Source: Natronorubrum texcoconense
GTDB lineage: Archaea > Halobacteriota > Halobacteria > Halobacteriales > Natrialbaceae
Length of the DNA stretch: 64,000 nucleotides
NCBI RefSeq assembly: GCF_900100335.1
Contig: NZ_FNFE01000006.1
Location: 124,001 to 188,000 of the forward strand
Direction of reading: 5' to 3'
Positions 1-7,659 of the stretch are shown here, one piece after another. Position 1 is the stretch's first letter; each line of letters begins with the position of its first letter. The notes under the pieces are model-generated. The model was not told the DNA's origin, did not search any database, and saw nothing but the letters and a program-made list of their open reading frames with translations. Made by a program: the position numbers and the translations under genes.

Positions 1-1027
1 AGCGACGCCAGGAGGGGACGCTGACGTACGCGCCGCCGCCGGACGGCGGGCCGCTCGTGACGACGCCACGCTGGCGCAGGTACTCGGCGTAGGAGAGCGA
101 GTCGTCGCTCTCGAGGCTCATTTCGGCGGGCACATCGCCGTCCGTCTCGACGACGAGCGCGTCCGCACCCGCGCCGCTGCCGTGGGAGACTGCGAGGACG
201 GAGCCGAAGCCGTCGGCGAGTGCGCTGGCCAGCGAGACCGGAACGCTCGCCGCGCCGAGATCGCCCAGACTGTGGACCGTCGCCGCGGCCTGAATTTCGT
301 CGGTGCCGACGCCCGCCGCTCCTGCGGCACGGTAGGGAAGTTTGCCGTCGGGAGCCTGAATCGCGGCCGCCTCGACGTCGGGGTCGGTCTCGAGCCCGGA
401 GACCGCCCCGCCGATCGTCTCGGTGAACGCTGCGCGGTCGTACTGGGTGACACCCAGCCCCTGCGTCTCGTCCTCGCCGGTCGTTCGGAACCGGGTGCCG
501 GGATAGGGAGTCGCGTACTCCGCGCGATCGACGATTTCGGCAGAACCCTCACTCTCGAGGACGAACGCGGCCGCTCCGGCGCCGGCAGCGTGATCGACGC
601 CGTCGTCCGGATCGCCCTGCGGCGCGTCGGCCGCGACGACGAGACCGGTCGTGGAATCCGATTCGAGGGCGTCCGTTCCGGCCCAGAGCGCGCGGGTACC
701 GGCTCGAGTGCTGCCCGCGAAGACGTGTCGCGTCGCCGTTTCGTCGATCTCGAGCATCGCGCCGAGTCGGGCCGTCAGATCCTCCTCGGCCAACGGCGGA
801 CGCGAGCAGGCGAACGCGAGCCAGTCGACGCTCGCGGCGTCGACGTCGGCGGCCTCGAGCGCTCGACCCGCGGCCTCGTAGGCCATCGTCAGGGCGTCCT
901 CGTCGGCCGCGGCGACGGCCTTCTCGGTGACGCCGGCGGCCTGGAACTGTCCCCAGGCGTCCTGGAACGCCTCTGCGCTGATGCGGAACCGCGGCGCGTA
1001 CGCGCCGACGCCGGTGATCGCGGTCAT
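1..1027 (-). CDS. HMG-CoA synthase-like / thiolase-fold acyltransferase, C-terminal part cut by window edge
   Basis: Open from the ATG at 1027 to the left edge with no stop (342 codons). The ATG overlaps the TAA stop of the thiolase gene (TAATG), so the two are translationally coupled. The N-terminus (MTAITGVGAYAPRFR) is typical of archaeal HMG-CoA-synthase/ketoacyl synthase III-like proteins that sit beside a thiolase and often carry a C-terminal DUF35 domain; that end is outside the window. At the position of the nucleophilic Cys in archaeal HMGS (FACKAGT-like) this protein has FAGSTRAGT (about residues 103-111), so the usual Cys is not visible. It may be a non-catalytic partner or act on another acyl-CoA. 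The family is fairly sure; the reaction is not. Confidence 0.75.
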   Translation of the reverse strand, partial: MTAITGVGAYAPRFRISAEAFQDAWGQFQAAGVTEKAVAAADEDALTMAYEAAGRALEAADVDAASVDWLAFACSRPPLAEEDLTARLGAMLEIDETATRHVFAGSTRAGTRALWAGTDALESDSTTGLVVAADAPQGDPDDGVDHAAGAGAAAFVLESEGSAEIVDRAEYATPYPGTRFRTTGEDETQGLGVTQYDRAAFTETIGGAVSGLETDPDVEAAAIQAPDGKLPYRAAGAAGVGTDEIQAAATVHSLGDLGAASVPVSLASALADGFGSVLAVSHGSGAGADALVVETDGDVPAEMSLESDDSLSYAEYLRQRGVVTSGPPSGGGAYVSVPSWRR

Positions 1028-2205
1028 TAGGCGCTCACCTCCGTTTCCTTCTCAAAGATATGAATTACCGATGCCCCACCGCTGCCGCCGACGTTGTGGG
1101 TCAGTCCGCGGGTCGGGTCCTCGACCTGTCGCTCGCCGGCGTTCCCGGAGAGCTGTTTGAACGCCTCGACGACCTGTCCGGCACCCGTCGCGCCGATGGG
1201 GTGGCCCTTGGACTTGAGACCGCCGGAGGTGTTGACGGGGAGGTCGCCCCCGATCTCGGTCTCGCCGGACTCGATCAGCTGGCCGGCCTCGCCTTTCTCA
1301 CAGAATCCGAGGTCCTCGTAGGCCAGCAGTTCGGCGATGGCGAAGCAGTCGTGGACTTCCGCGAAGTCCAGATCGTCGGGTTCGACGCCGGCCATCTCGT
1401 AGGCCGTCTCGGCGGCGCGCTGGCTCGCCGGTACGCCGGTGTAACTGTCGCGCTGGAAGAGACCGACGTTGTCGCTGCCCGCGCCGACGCCGGCGACTCT
1501 GATCGGGTCGTCCGTGTACTCGTCCACGACGTCCTCGCTGACGATGAGCGCGCAGGCCGCGCCGTCGGAGGTCGGACAGCAGTGATAGAGGTTGAGGGGG
1601 TCCGCGACGACCGGGGCGGACTGGGCGTCCTCGAGCGAGCACTCGAATCCTAACTGGGCGTGGGGGTTCTTCGCGCCGTTCGAGTGGTTCTTGACGGCCA
1701 CTCTCGAGAGCTGTTCGCGCGTGGTGCCGTACGTTTCCATGTGAACCGAGGCCATCTGGGCGTAGACGCCGGAGAAGGTGGTGCCCGAAAGCCGTTCCCA
1801 CTCCGTCTCGCCGGAGACGCCGAGCCAGTACTTCGTCGCGTCCGAACTCATGTCCGACATGATCTCGAAGCCGCCCGCGAGGACGACGTCGGCCATCCCC
1901 GACTTGACGGCCTGGACGGCCTGCCTGGTCGCGTAGCCGCTGGCCGCACAGGCGTTCTCGACGCGCGTACAGGGGACGCCGCCGAGTCCGACGTGTTCGG
2001 TGACGGCCGGTCCCGAGAGACCGAGCTGTCGCCCGCCGACGCCGAGATTGCCGACGAACGCTTCGTCGACATCGCTCGCCTCGAGTCCGTTCGGTACACT
2101 GTCAGTTGCCGCCTCGAACGCCGTTCGGAACAACGACCGGTAGCTCTCCTCCGGGAAAGCCCCGTAGTCCGACTGCCCCGCGCCGACGAGATACGCGTCT
2201 CGCAT
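1027..2205 (-). CDS. Thiolase family protein (acetyl-CoA C-acyltransferase / SCP-x type)
   Basis: A 392-residue thiolase. It has the acyl-accepting cysteine in ENACAASG (Cys86) and the C-terminal GHPIGATG motif with the catalytic His, plus a glycine-rich end (NVGGSGGAS). It should catalyse condensation or cleavage of acyl-CoA. I place the start at 2205 (MRDAYLVGAGQ); an in-frame ATG two codons upstream at 2211 is possible. The frame stays open far upstream without similarity to thiolases, so that part is not coding. It is the first gene of a minus-strand operon with the HMGS-like gene. In haloarchaea such pairs are linked to acyl-CoA or mevalonate-like metabolism; the true substrate cannot be read from the sequence. 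Confidence 0.9.
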   Translation of the reverse strand: MRDAYLVGAGQSDYGAFPEESYRSLFRTAFEAATDSVPNGLEASDVDEAFVGNLGVGGRQLGLSGPAVTEHVGLGGVPCTRVENACAASGYATRQAVQAVKSGMADVVLAGGFEIMSDMSSDATKYWLGVSGETEWERLSGTTFSGVYAQMASVHMETYGTTREQLSRVAVKNHSNGAKNPHAQLGFECSLEDAQSAPVVADPLNLYHCCPTSDGAACALIVSEDVVDEYTDDPIRVAGVGAGSDNVGLFQRDSYTGVPASQRAAETAYEMAGVEPDDLDFAEVHDCFAIAELLAYEDLGFCEKGEAGQLIESGETEIGGDLPVNTSGGLKSKGHPIGATGAGQVVEAFKQLSGNAGERQVEDPTRGLTHNVGGSGGASVIHIFEKETEVSA

Positions 2206-2403
2206 ACCCATGGGTGAGATTTGCAAAGTGAAATAGCTGTACACTCGTGGCGAAAACTGTAACCTGGTGTGACCGATCTCGCATACGGTGGTAGCGACAA
2301 TGACGAGTGAAGTCGCTCGAGTGGCATCCGCCTGCCAGGGGCTCGGTCTCTCAGCCTGCGTCCCGACACGGGGTTCAAGCGTTTCGCTCCCGTACTGCGA
2401 TTC

Positions 2404-3408
2404 ATGACCCGTGCGGCGGAACTCGTCTCCGTTCTCGAGACGACCGAGTCGCTGGTGATCGTCTGCCACGATAATCCGGACCCGGACTGTCTCGCCAGCG
2501 CGCTCGCGCTCGAGGCGATCGCGAACGACCACGACGTCGGGAAGGTAACGATCGCCTACGGCGGCGAAATCTCGCATCAACAGAACCGGTCGTTCGTCAA
2601 CATGCTCGACATTTCGCTCGAACCGGTCGGACACACGACCATCGAGGACTACGATTGCCTCGGCTTCGTCGATCACTCCCAGCCCGGATCGAACACCGAA
2701 CTCCCGGCGAGCGTCACGCCCGAGATCGTCGTCGACCACCACCCCGGCGACCCGATCGACGCGACGTTCGAGGACATTCGAACCAGGGTCGGCGCGACGG
2801 CGACCATCTTCGTCGAGTACCTCTGTGACCTCGAGATCGAACTGACGACGCGGCTGGCCTCCGCGCTGCTCTTCGCCCTCCACCGCGAGCGACTGGACTT
2901 CGTCCGCGAACCGACCAGACGGGAGTACGAGGCCGCGCTCGCGGTCTACCCCGACGCGGACCTCGAGACGCTCGAACAGTTGTACGGCAGCGCGTTCTCG
3001 CCGGGGACGATCGACGCGATCGGTCGAGCGATCGCGACTCGGGAACGCCGCGGCTCATCGCTGGTCGCTAGCGTCGGTAAGACCTCCGAAACCGACGCCC
3101 TCCCGCAGGCTGCGGACTACCTGTTGAACCTCGAGGGCGTCGATACCGTCCTCGCCTACGGCATCGTCGACGACTCGATCCGGCTGAGCGCCCGCTCGAT
3201 CGACCCGCGGATCCACATCGGCGAGACGCTCCAGAACGGGTTTTCCGAACTGGGTGCCGTCGGGGGCCACCACGACATGGCCGGCGGCCGGATCGAACTC
3301 GGACTCTTCGCCGACGACGCGGAGGACGCCGAGGCCTTGCTCGAGTTCGCCGGCGGCCGCCTCACGCGCCGCTTCTTCGACGCGCTGAATCTCGACGACG
3401 ACCGGTGA
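2404..3408 (+). CDS. DHH family phosphoesterase
   Basis: 334 residues with the DHH superfamily signature: HDNPDPDCLAS near residue 22-31 (motif I), DHSQPGS near 89 (motif II) and DHHPGD near 111 (the DHH motif), then a DHHA1 C-terminal domain with GAVGGHHDMAGG around residue 280. These residues bind two metal ions. The family includes the nanoRNase/pAp phosphatase NrnA and single-strand exonucleases such as RecJ; length and layout fit an NrnA-like enzyme that degrades short oligonucleotides or pAp. It is probably a single-gene unit: the thiolase upstream diverges and Hsp20 downstream converges. Confidence 0.9.
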   Translation: MTRAAELVSVLETTESLVIVCHDNPDPDCLASALALEAIANDHDVGKVTIAYGGEISHQQNRSFVNMLDISLEPVGHTTIEDYDCLGFVDHSQPGSNTELPASVTPEIVVDHHPGDPIDATFEDIRTRVGATATIFVEYLCDLEIELTTRLASALLFALHRERLDFVREPTRREYEAALAVYPDADLETLEQLYGSAFSPGTIDAIGRAIATRERRGSSLVASVGKTSETDALPQAADYLLNLEGVDTVLAYGIVDDSIRLSARSIDPRIHIGETLQNGFSELGAVGGHHDMAGGRIELGLFADDAEDAEALLEFAGGRLTRRFFDALNLDDDR

Positions 3409-3487
3409 TCCCTCGCCAGTCGATTCGTTCGCTCGCCTGGTGGCGAGGCCGTCGCGACCGGACGACGGGTGCTCTCCGCGGCATCGC

Positions 3488-4000
3488 TCACTCGAGATCG
3501 ATCGCGTACGTCTCGCCCGACGACCCGTATTTGGGCAGCCAGATCGTCAGGATACCGTTGTTGAGCGACGCCGTTACCGCGTCCGCGTCGACCGGATCGG
3601 GAAGTTTCACCTGTCGGCTGAACGACTGCGTCTGGCGTTCGTGGCGGATGTAGGTTCCCGCCGATTCGGAGCCGTCGCCCGCGTCGGTCGCGGCGTCCGT
3701 CGCGGCGGTCACGGTATCCGCCTCGAACGCCCCTTCACGCTCGCCACTGATCTCCAAGGTGTCTCCTTGAAGCCTGCTCTCGAGGTCGTCACTGTCGAAG
3801 CCCGGGACGTCGACGGTGACCACGAACGTGTCGCCGTGATCGGTAAGGTCGAGTCGCGTCGCCGACCCGCCCGTGGAGAGGTCGAGCTGACTTCCGGCGT
3901 CGAACTCCGACTCCCACGACTTCGCGGTCGTCCCGAGGTGTCTTCGCAGTCGTTCGAACAGGTTTCCGAGACCGTCGAATGGACTGGGTCGATCTGACAT
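3488..4000 (-). CDS. Hsp20/alpha-crystallin family small heat-shock protein
   Basis: 170 residues. The alpha-crystallin core covers roughly residues 45-165, with VDVPGFDSDDLE (beta-strand region), ISGER, and NNGILTIWLPK near the C-terminus, the usual hallmark strand. The N-terminal arm (FDGLGNLFERLRRHL) is amphipathic as in other sHSPs and should drive oligomerisation. An acidic, alanine-rich insertion around residues 95-120 splits the core and is probably a loop expansion. The role is an ATP-independent holdase for unfolding proteins in the cytoplasm. It is monocistronic, converges with the DHH gene and diverges from the DJ-1/PfpI gene, another stress-related family. Confidence 0.92.
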   Translation of the reverse strand: MSDRPSPFDGLGNLFERLRRHLGTTAKSWESEFDAGSQLDLSTGGSATRLDLTDHGDTFVVTVDVPGFDSDDLESRLQGDTLEISGEREGAFEADTVTAATDAATDAGDGSESAGTYIRHERQTQSFSRQVKLPDPVDADAVTASLNNGILTIWLPKYGSSGETYAIDLE

Positions 4001-4148
4001 GGGCTTGTGTCCCTTTCGTCGTCGATGGCGAAAAAGACCAGTCTCAGCGCGACGGACGGTCGTCGTTTCGAATGTATCGGGGCGATAGATTGCGGCAGAA
4101 CCGAGGGGTGGGCTGGCCGTTTTTAGGCTCCTTCACGTACGGTCGCGT

Positions 4149-4832
4149 ATGAGCACTGCACTGTTCGTCGTCAGCGAAGAAGGCTACTGGGGAGAGGAGT
4201 GCGTCGAACCGCTCGAGACGCTCTCGGACGCGGGTCTCGAGATCACGGTCGCGACGCCCTCGGGGAACCCGCCGGAGATCGACGAGCGGTCGATCGATCC
4301 CGAGGAGGTCGGCGAGGAGACCGCCGAACGCGTCCGGGAGGTCCACGAGTCCGACGAGCGACTCAACGATCCGATCCCGACCGCGCGGGCCGACGCGGAG
4401 GCTTACGACGCCGTCGTCTTCCCCGGCGGCCACGGGACGGAGTGGGACGTCAATCAGGACAGCGACGCTCGCCGACTCCTGCGCGACATCGTCGAGGACG
4501 AGGACGGCGGGAAGGCGCTCGTGGTCTGTCACGCCGTCGGAATCCTCGCATTCGCTCGAGACAGCCACGGCGCGTTCCTCGTCAACGGCCGCGACGTGAC
4601 GGGCTTCCCCAACGAGTGGGAGGAGGACATCGTCGACGAGAACGACTGCATGCCGAACGGTCGGAAACTCCCCTACTGGGTCGAAGACGAGGTGAAAACC
4701 GCCGGTGGTAACTGGGACGCCGAACTCGAGGAAGACACGAGCGTCACCGTCGACGGCGACCTCGTCACCGCTCGCGGTCCCGGCTCCTCGCACGCGGCGG
4801 GCGAGACGCTGCTCGAGGAACTCCAGGGCTGA
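4149..4832 (+). CDS. DJ-1/PfpI family protein (class I glutamine amidotransferase-like, Hsp31 type)
   Basis: 227 residues of the DJ-1/PfpI fold. The nucleophile elbow is VVCHAVG (Cys near residue 125), a conserved acidic residue lies in EEGYWGEE near residue 15, and the FPGGHG motif is around residue 96. The longer spacing and the insert with NEWEEDIV match the Hsp31/glyoxalase III-like subgroup rather than short PfpI. Family members detoxify methylglyoxal-type carbonyls or act as stress chaperones; the exact activity is inference. A short leader separates the ATG from a likely promoter, and the gene stands alone between Hsp20 and a small ORF. Confidence 0.88.
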   Translation: MSTALFVVSEEGYWGEECVEPLETLSDAGLEITVATPSGNPPEIDERSIDPEEVGEETAERVREVHESDERLNDPIPTARADAEAYDAVVFPGGHGTEWDVNQDSDARRLLRDIVEDEDGGKALVVCHAVGILAFARDSHGAFLVNGRDVTGFPNEWEEDIVDENDCMPNGRKLPYWVEDEVKTAGGNWDAELEEDTSVTVDGDLVTARGPGSSHAAGETLLEELQG

Positions 4833-4975
4833 TAGACCTGAAAGAACTGATAGATCGGCCCGTTTTGATGTCAGCGTAGCCCGATCGAGTACGGCGATTT
4901 TGGCGCTAATCGTGGCGTTCGGCCCCGCTACGCGCGGACCGAGTCCGTTATACACGCGGATTCCTGAGGACGTGT

Positions 4976-5152
4976 GTGGTCCCCGCCGAACCGAACACGT
5001 CCGCCCGAACCGATTCGTTAGAGAGTCACAGCTACCGCATCACCGTCGACGACGGGCGCGAGTCGTTCTACGCGCTCAGCATCGAGGACGCCACCAGCGA
5101 GGAGGCGTGGCTCATGTCCGATACCGTCGTCGCGCTGGACAACGTCAGATAG
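4976..5152 (+). CDS. Small acidic haloarchaeal protein (58 aa, DUF7331-like), GTG start
   Basis: A 58-residue reading frame starting with GTG, ending ...WLMSDTVVALDNVR. It has the strong G/C third-position bias of genuine genes here. A TATA-like element (TTATAC, about 4948-4953) lies about 25 nt upstream of the GTG, which suits a leaderless transcript and decided the start. The layout, a short polar N-terminus, a Tyr-containing core, and then an AW(L/I)xSD(T) end, resembles small haloarchaeal orphan proteins of the DUF7331 type. I cannot confirm the family name. Function unknown. Confidence 0.5.
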   Translation: MVPAEPNTSARTDSLESHSYRITVDDGRESFYALSIEDATSEEAWLMSDTVVALDNVR

Positions 5153-5286
5153 TCTCCTTCCGGTATCGCCCCCGCGTCGCTCGATGGCCACCGTCCCGTG
5201 ATCGTCGACCCGTCCGAGAGCGATCAGTCCGTGGAACCGGCCGTCGATGAAAAAGTGCTTGAGGCCGCACGGTTTACCCGCGTTCG

Positions 5287-6099
5287 ATGAGACGCCGGAC
5301 GTTCGTGGCTGGCGCTGGAACGACGCTCGCCGCTATCGTCGCGTCGGGAGCCGTGAGCCGGCCGTCGGGCAACGAGTCGCTGCTCGAGGCGGCCCGTCGA
5401 CCCGCCGACGCGGGCGAAGCCAGTACCAGTACCGAGACGATTCTCTCTGACACCGTCCACGAGACGTCGCTGTACGAGATCGACGCGCCGGCGGAGGGGC
5501 CGACGGCGATGGTCTTCGGCGGCGTCCACGGCGACGAGCGAAGCGGGATCGAGGTCGCCCGAGAGATCACCGACTGGCACCCCGACGCGGGAACGCTCGT
5601 CGTGATCCCCGAGACCGACCGCGTGGCCGTCGAAAACGACGAACGCGAGGGTGTCGACGGCGATCTGAACCGACAGTTCCCGGCCGACGGCGAGCCGACG
5701 AGCGACCTCGCACGCGGGATCTGGGACGCCGTCGAGCGCCACGATCCCGACGTCGTCCTCGACCTCCACCGGTCGCTCGGGATCTACGGGTTCCACCGGG
5801 AGTACGTCGGCCAGGCGATCTTTCACTCACCGGACGCCTACGGCGGCGAACTCGCCACCCGGCTCGACGACGACGCCGTGCCGTGGTACCTGCCGTTCCA
5901 CCGGTTTACGGCCGCTGAAAGCGCGAGTTCGGGACCGTTGCTCTTCCAGAAGGCGGCTCGAGACCTCGAGGCCAGCGCCTACCTCTTCGAGACGACGAAT
6001 TTTATGCTCGATCGGCAGACGAAAGTCGAGATGACGCGACTGGCGACCGCACACGTCCTCGAGCTCCACGGCCTGCTCGAGGCCGGAGGTGACGAATGA
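5287..6099 (+). CDS. Secreted succinylglutamate desuccinylase/aspartoacylase-like zinc hydrolase
   Basis: 270 residues. The N-terminus (MRRRTFVAGAGTTLAAIVASG) is a Tat-type signal with twin arginines and a short hydrophobic stretch, so export is likely. The metal site of the aspartoacylase/M14 fold is visible: GGVHGDERSG (His and Glu ligands, about residues 78-87), LNRQFP (substrate-binding Arg) and DLHRSLG (third ligand His, about residue 161). Such enzymes hydrolyse N-acyl amino acids or act as carboxypeptidases. The stop overlaps the ATG of the next small membrane protein (ATGA), suggesting a two-gene operon. The substrate is unknown. Confidence 0.82.
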   Translation: MRRRTFVAGAGTTLAAIVASGAVSRPSGNESLLEAARRPADAGEASTSTETILSDTVHETSLYEIDAPAEGPTAMVFGGVHGDERSGIEVAREITDWHPDAGTLVVIPETDRVAVENDEREGVDGDLNRQFPADGEPTSDLARGIWDAVERHDPDVVLDLHRSLGIYGFHREYVGQAIFHSPDAYGGELATRLDDDAVPWYLPFHRFTAAESASSGPLLFQKAARDLEASAYLFETTNFMLDRQTKVEMTRLATAHVLELHGLLEAGGDE

Positions 6100-6446
6100 C
6101 CGCCAGCGATGAGTGGGCGACCGTCCGCCGTGACATCCGTCGTCGCCTGCCGGTCTCGCCGCGTCGGATCGTCACGAGCCCGGCGACGCTCGCAACCTTC
6201 GCGTTGCTCGTCGTCCCGTTCGGACTGGGGTGGCTCGAGACGCGGCTCTTCTCGCCGCTCGCGCTGCCCGGCTACCTGCTCTACGGCGTCGGCACGGCGA
6301 TCGGTAACGCCGTCGCGCCGCGGTTCGACTTGTGGGTCTACTGGGTGCCGTTCCTCGGCGGGTCCGCGGGTATCGCCGTCATCGTCGGTTTCGGATTCGA
6401 GTGGTGGCGCGAGCGACGGACTGGGGACTCGATGGAGCGACTGTAA
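6096..6446 (+). CDS. Small membrane protein, unknown function
   Basis: 116 residues with a charged N-terminal helix (about 1-28) and two or three hydrophobic segments: about 30-50 (ATFALLVVPFGLGWLE), 57-75 and 83-103. It ends with a basic, Arg-rich tail, consistent with a cytoplasmic C-terminus. It overlaps the end of the exported aspartoacylase-like gene by four bases and is probably translated by coupling from the same mRNA. I recognise no enzyme motif. It could anchor or assist the upstream exported enzyme, but that rests only on gene order. Confidence 0.7.
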   Translation: MTASDEWATVRRDIRRRLPVSPRRIVTSPATLATFALLVVPFGLGWLETRLFSPLALPGYLLYGVGTAIGNAVAPRFDLWVYWVPFLGGSAGIAVIVGFGFEWWRERRTGDSMERL

Positions 6447-6522
6447 CGCGGGACCGAGCCAGCCACCACCGAGGTTGCCGCGAATCAGTCCCTTTTTACG
6501 CGATGGCGGGGAACTCAGCCCT

Positions 6523-6729
6523 ATGAGCTTCGACGAAGACGACAGCGTCGTCCTGCACGACGAGCACAGCGAGTTCGACGGAGAGACCGGCACCATCACG
6601 CAGACGATGGAGTCGATGTTCGGCGACGTCACCTACACCATCAGCTTCGAGGACGGCCAGGAGACCGGCGTTCCCGAGGACGCCCTCGAGGAGGCCGACG
6701 AGGACGACACGGACGAAGACGAAGAGTAA
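6523..6729 (+). CDS. Small acidic protein with an SH3/KOW-like beta core
   Basis: 68 residues starting MSFDEDDSVVL. The alternating pattern of hydrophobic and polar residues with GxTGTI and YTISFEDGQETGVPEDAL suggests a small all-beta (SH3/KOW-like) fold that ends in a very acidic tail (EEADEDDTDEDEE). The frame is open far upstream, but that part is the shadow of the preceding gene, and the ATG at 6523 follows a short AT-rich stretch (CCTTTTTACG). It lies just before the DUF54-type RNA-binding gene and may be co-transcribed with it. Function unknown. Confidence 0.65.
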   Translation: MSFDEDDSVVLHDEHSEFDGETGTITQTMESMFGDVTYTISFEDGQETGVPEDALEEADEDDTDEDEE

Positions 6730-6787
6730 CCGAGCGACCGGCAGCGAGCCACCCGCTCGAACCGACCCAGATTACGGACGGACCCAG

Positions 6788-7225
6788 ATGCCACAGATCC
6801 CGCTTCACTACGTCGACCTACGCACGTTCTGTTACGCCACGGAGGACGAGAAACGCGTCGAGGAGGCGCTCAGAACCTTCCTCCCCGAGGAGTTCGAGAT
6901 CGAGCGCGCCGAGAGCGAGGGCCACTTCGGCGACCGCATTCTCGTCCTCTCGGCTCGCGTCGAGCGGGCGGACGAGGTCCGTCACGTGCTCTCGCGGCTG
7001 GCCGACCTCGAGTCGTTCGACGACCTGATCGACGAACTCGACGAGCGGGTCACCAAGAACACCGAGCTCTTCTTGCGACTCGACAAACAGGGCGCCTTCG
7101 CGGGCGACGTCCGACTGGGTACCGGAATCACCTTCCGCGGGAAAGTCGAGGCCTATCCCGCCAAAAAGGAGCAGGCCGTCGAAAACGCAGAAGAGGTCCT
7201 CGAGCGACTCCGAGACGACGAGTAG
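6788..7225 (+). CDS. RNA-binding protein of the DUF54 (PF01877) family
   Basis: 145 residues, full length for this archaeal family, starting MPQIPLHYVDLRTFCYATEDE. Conserved features include the N-terminal HYVDLRTFCYATED strand and helix, the central GHFGDRILVLSARVE strand pair, and the C-terminal RLDKQGAFxGD...ITFRGKVEAYPAK region. The DUF54 proteins have a 5S rRNA-binding-like fold and are regarded as RNA-binding; a precise target is not established. It is downstream of the small acidic protein, possibly in the same transcript. Confidence 0.85.
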   Translation: MPQIPLHYVDLRTFCYATEDEKRVEEALRTFLPEEFEIERAESEGHFGDRILVLSARVERADEVRHVLSRLADLESFDDLIDELDERVTKNTELFLRLDKQGAFAGDVRLGTGITFRGKVEAYPAKKEQAVENAEEVLERLRDDE

Positions 7226-7280
7226 CCCGGTTCGATTCTCCGGCGGCCGTTACGTTCGGCAGCCGTGATACCGAGACCCG

Positions 7281-7490
7281 TTATCGGAGCCGTCGGTACG
7301 CTCGCAGGAGCACGGACGCCGCCGTCCCGAGTCCCGGAATTCGCGACGAGAGGGCGGCGGCCCCGAGCAACAGGAGCCCGCTCTTGCGGTGCCCCTTCGA
7401 GAACTCCATGACGCCGTCGATCGCCGTGGTGACGACGCCAGCGTTCTTCAGCAGTTCCGTTCGGTCGGCGTGCGCTCGTGTGGAAGCCAT
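7281..7490 (-). CDS. Small hydrophobic haloarchaeal protein, unknown function
   Basis: 69 residues, MASTRAHADRTEL at the start. A short helical N-terminus is followed by KGHRKSGLLLLGAAALSSR, a single hydrophobic segment (about 38-52), and a basic C-terminus (LRAYRRLR). The composition suggests a membrane-associated peptide. It converges with the DUF54 gene and diverges from the YcaO gene, so it is probably monocistronic. No family with a known function is recognised. Confidence 0.6.
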   Translation of the reverse strand: MASTRAHADRTELLKNAGVVTTAIDGVMEFSKGHRKSGLLLLGAAALSSRIPGLGTAASVLLRAYRRLR

Positions 7491-7659
7491 GGATCTACGC
7501 TAGCAACGTCGACCAGCGACAAACCGTGGCGGCCTGCAGATGTCGGGTCGACGGCACCCGGTTCGACGACTCGAAAACTCCCGATTCGACGGCTCGAGGT
7601 CGCCCGCGAGACGGCCGCCGAGCGCGGCGCTTTTGATGCCGGCCCGTGACTGTCCGCGT

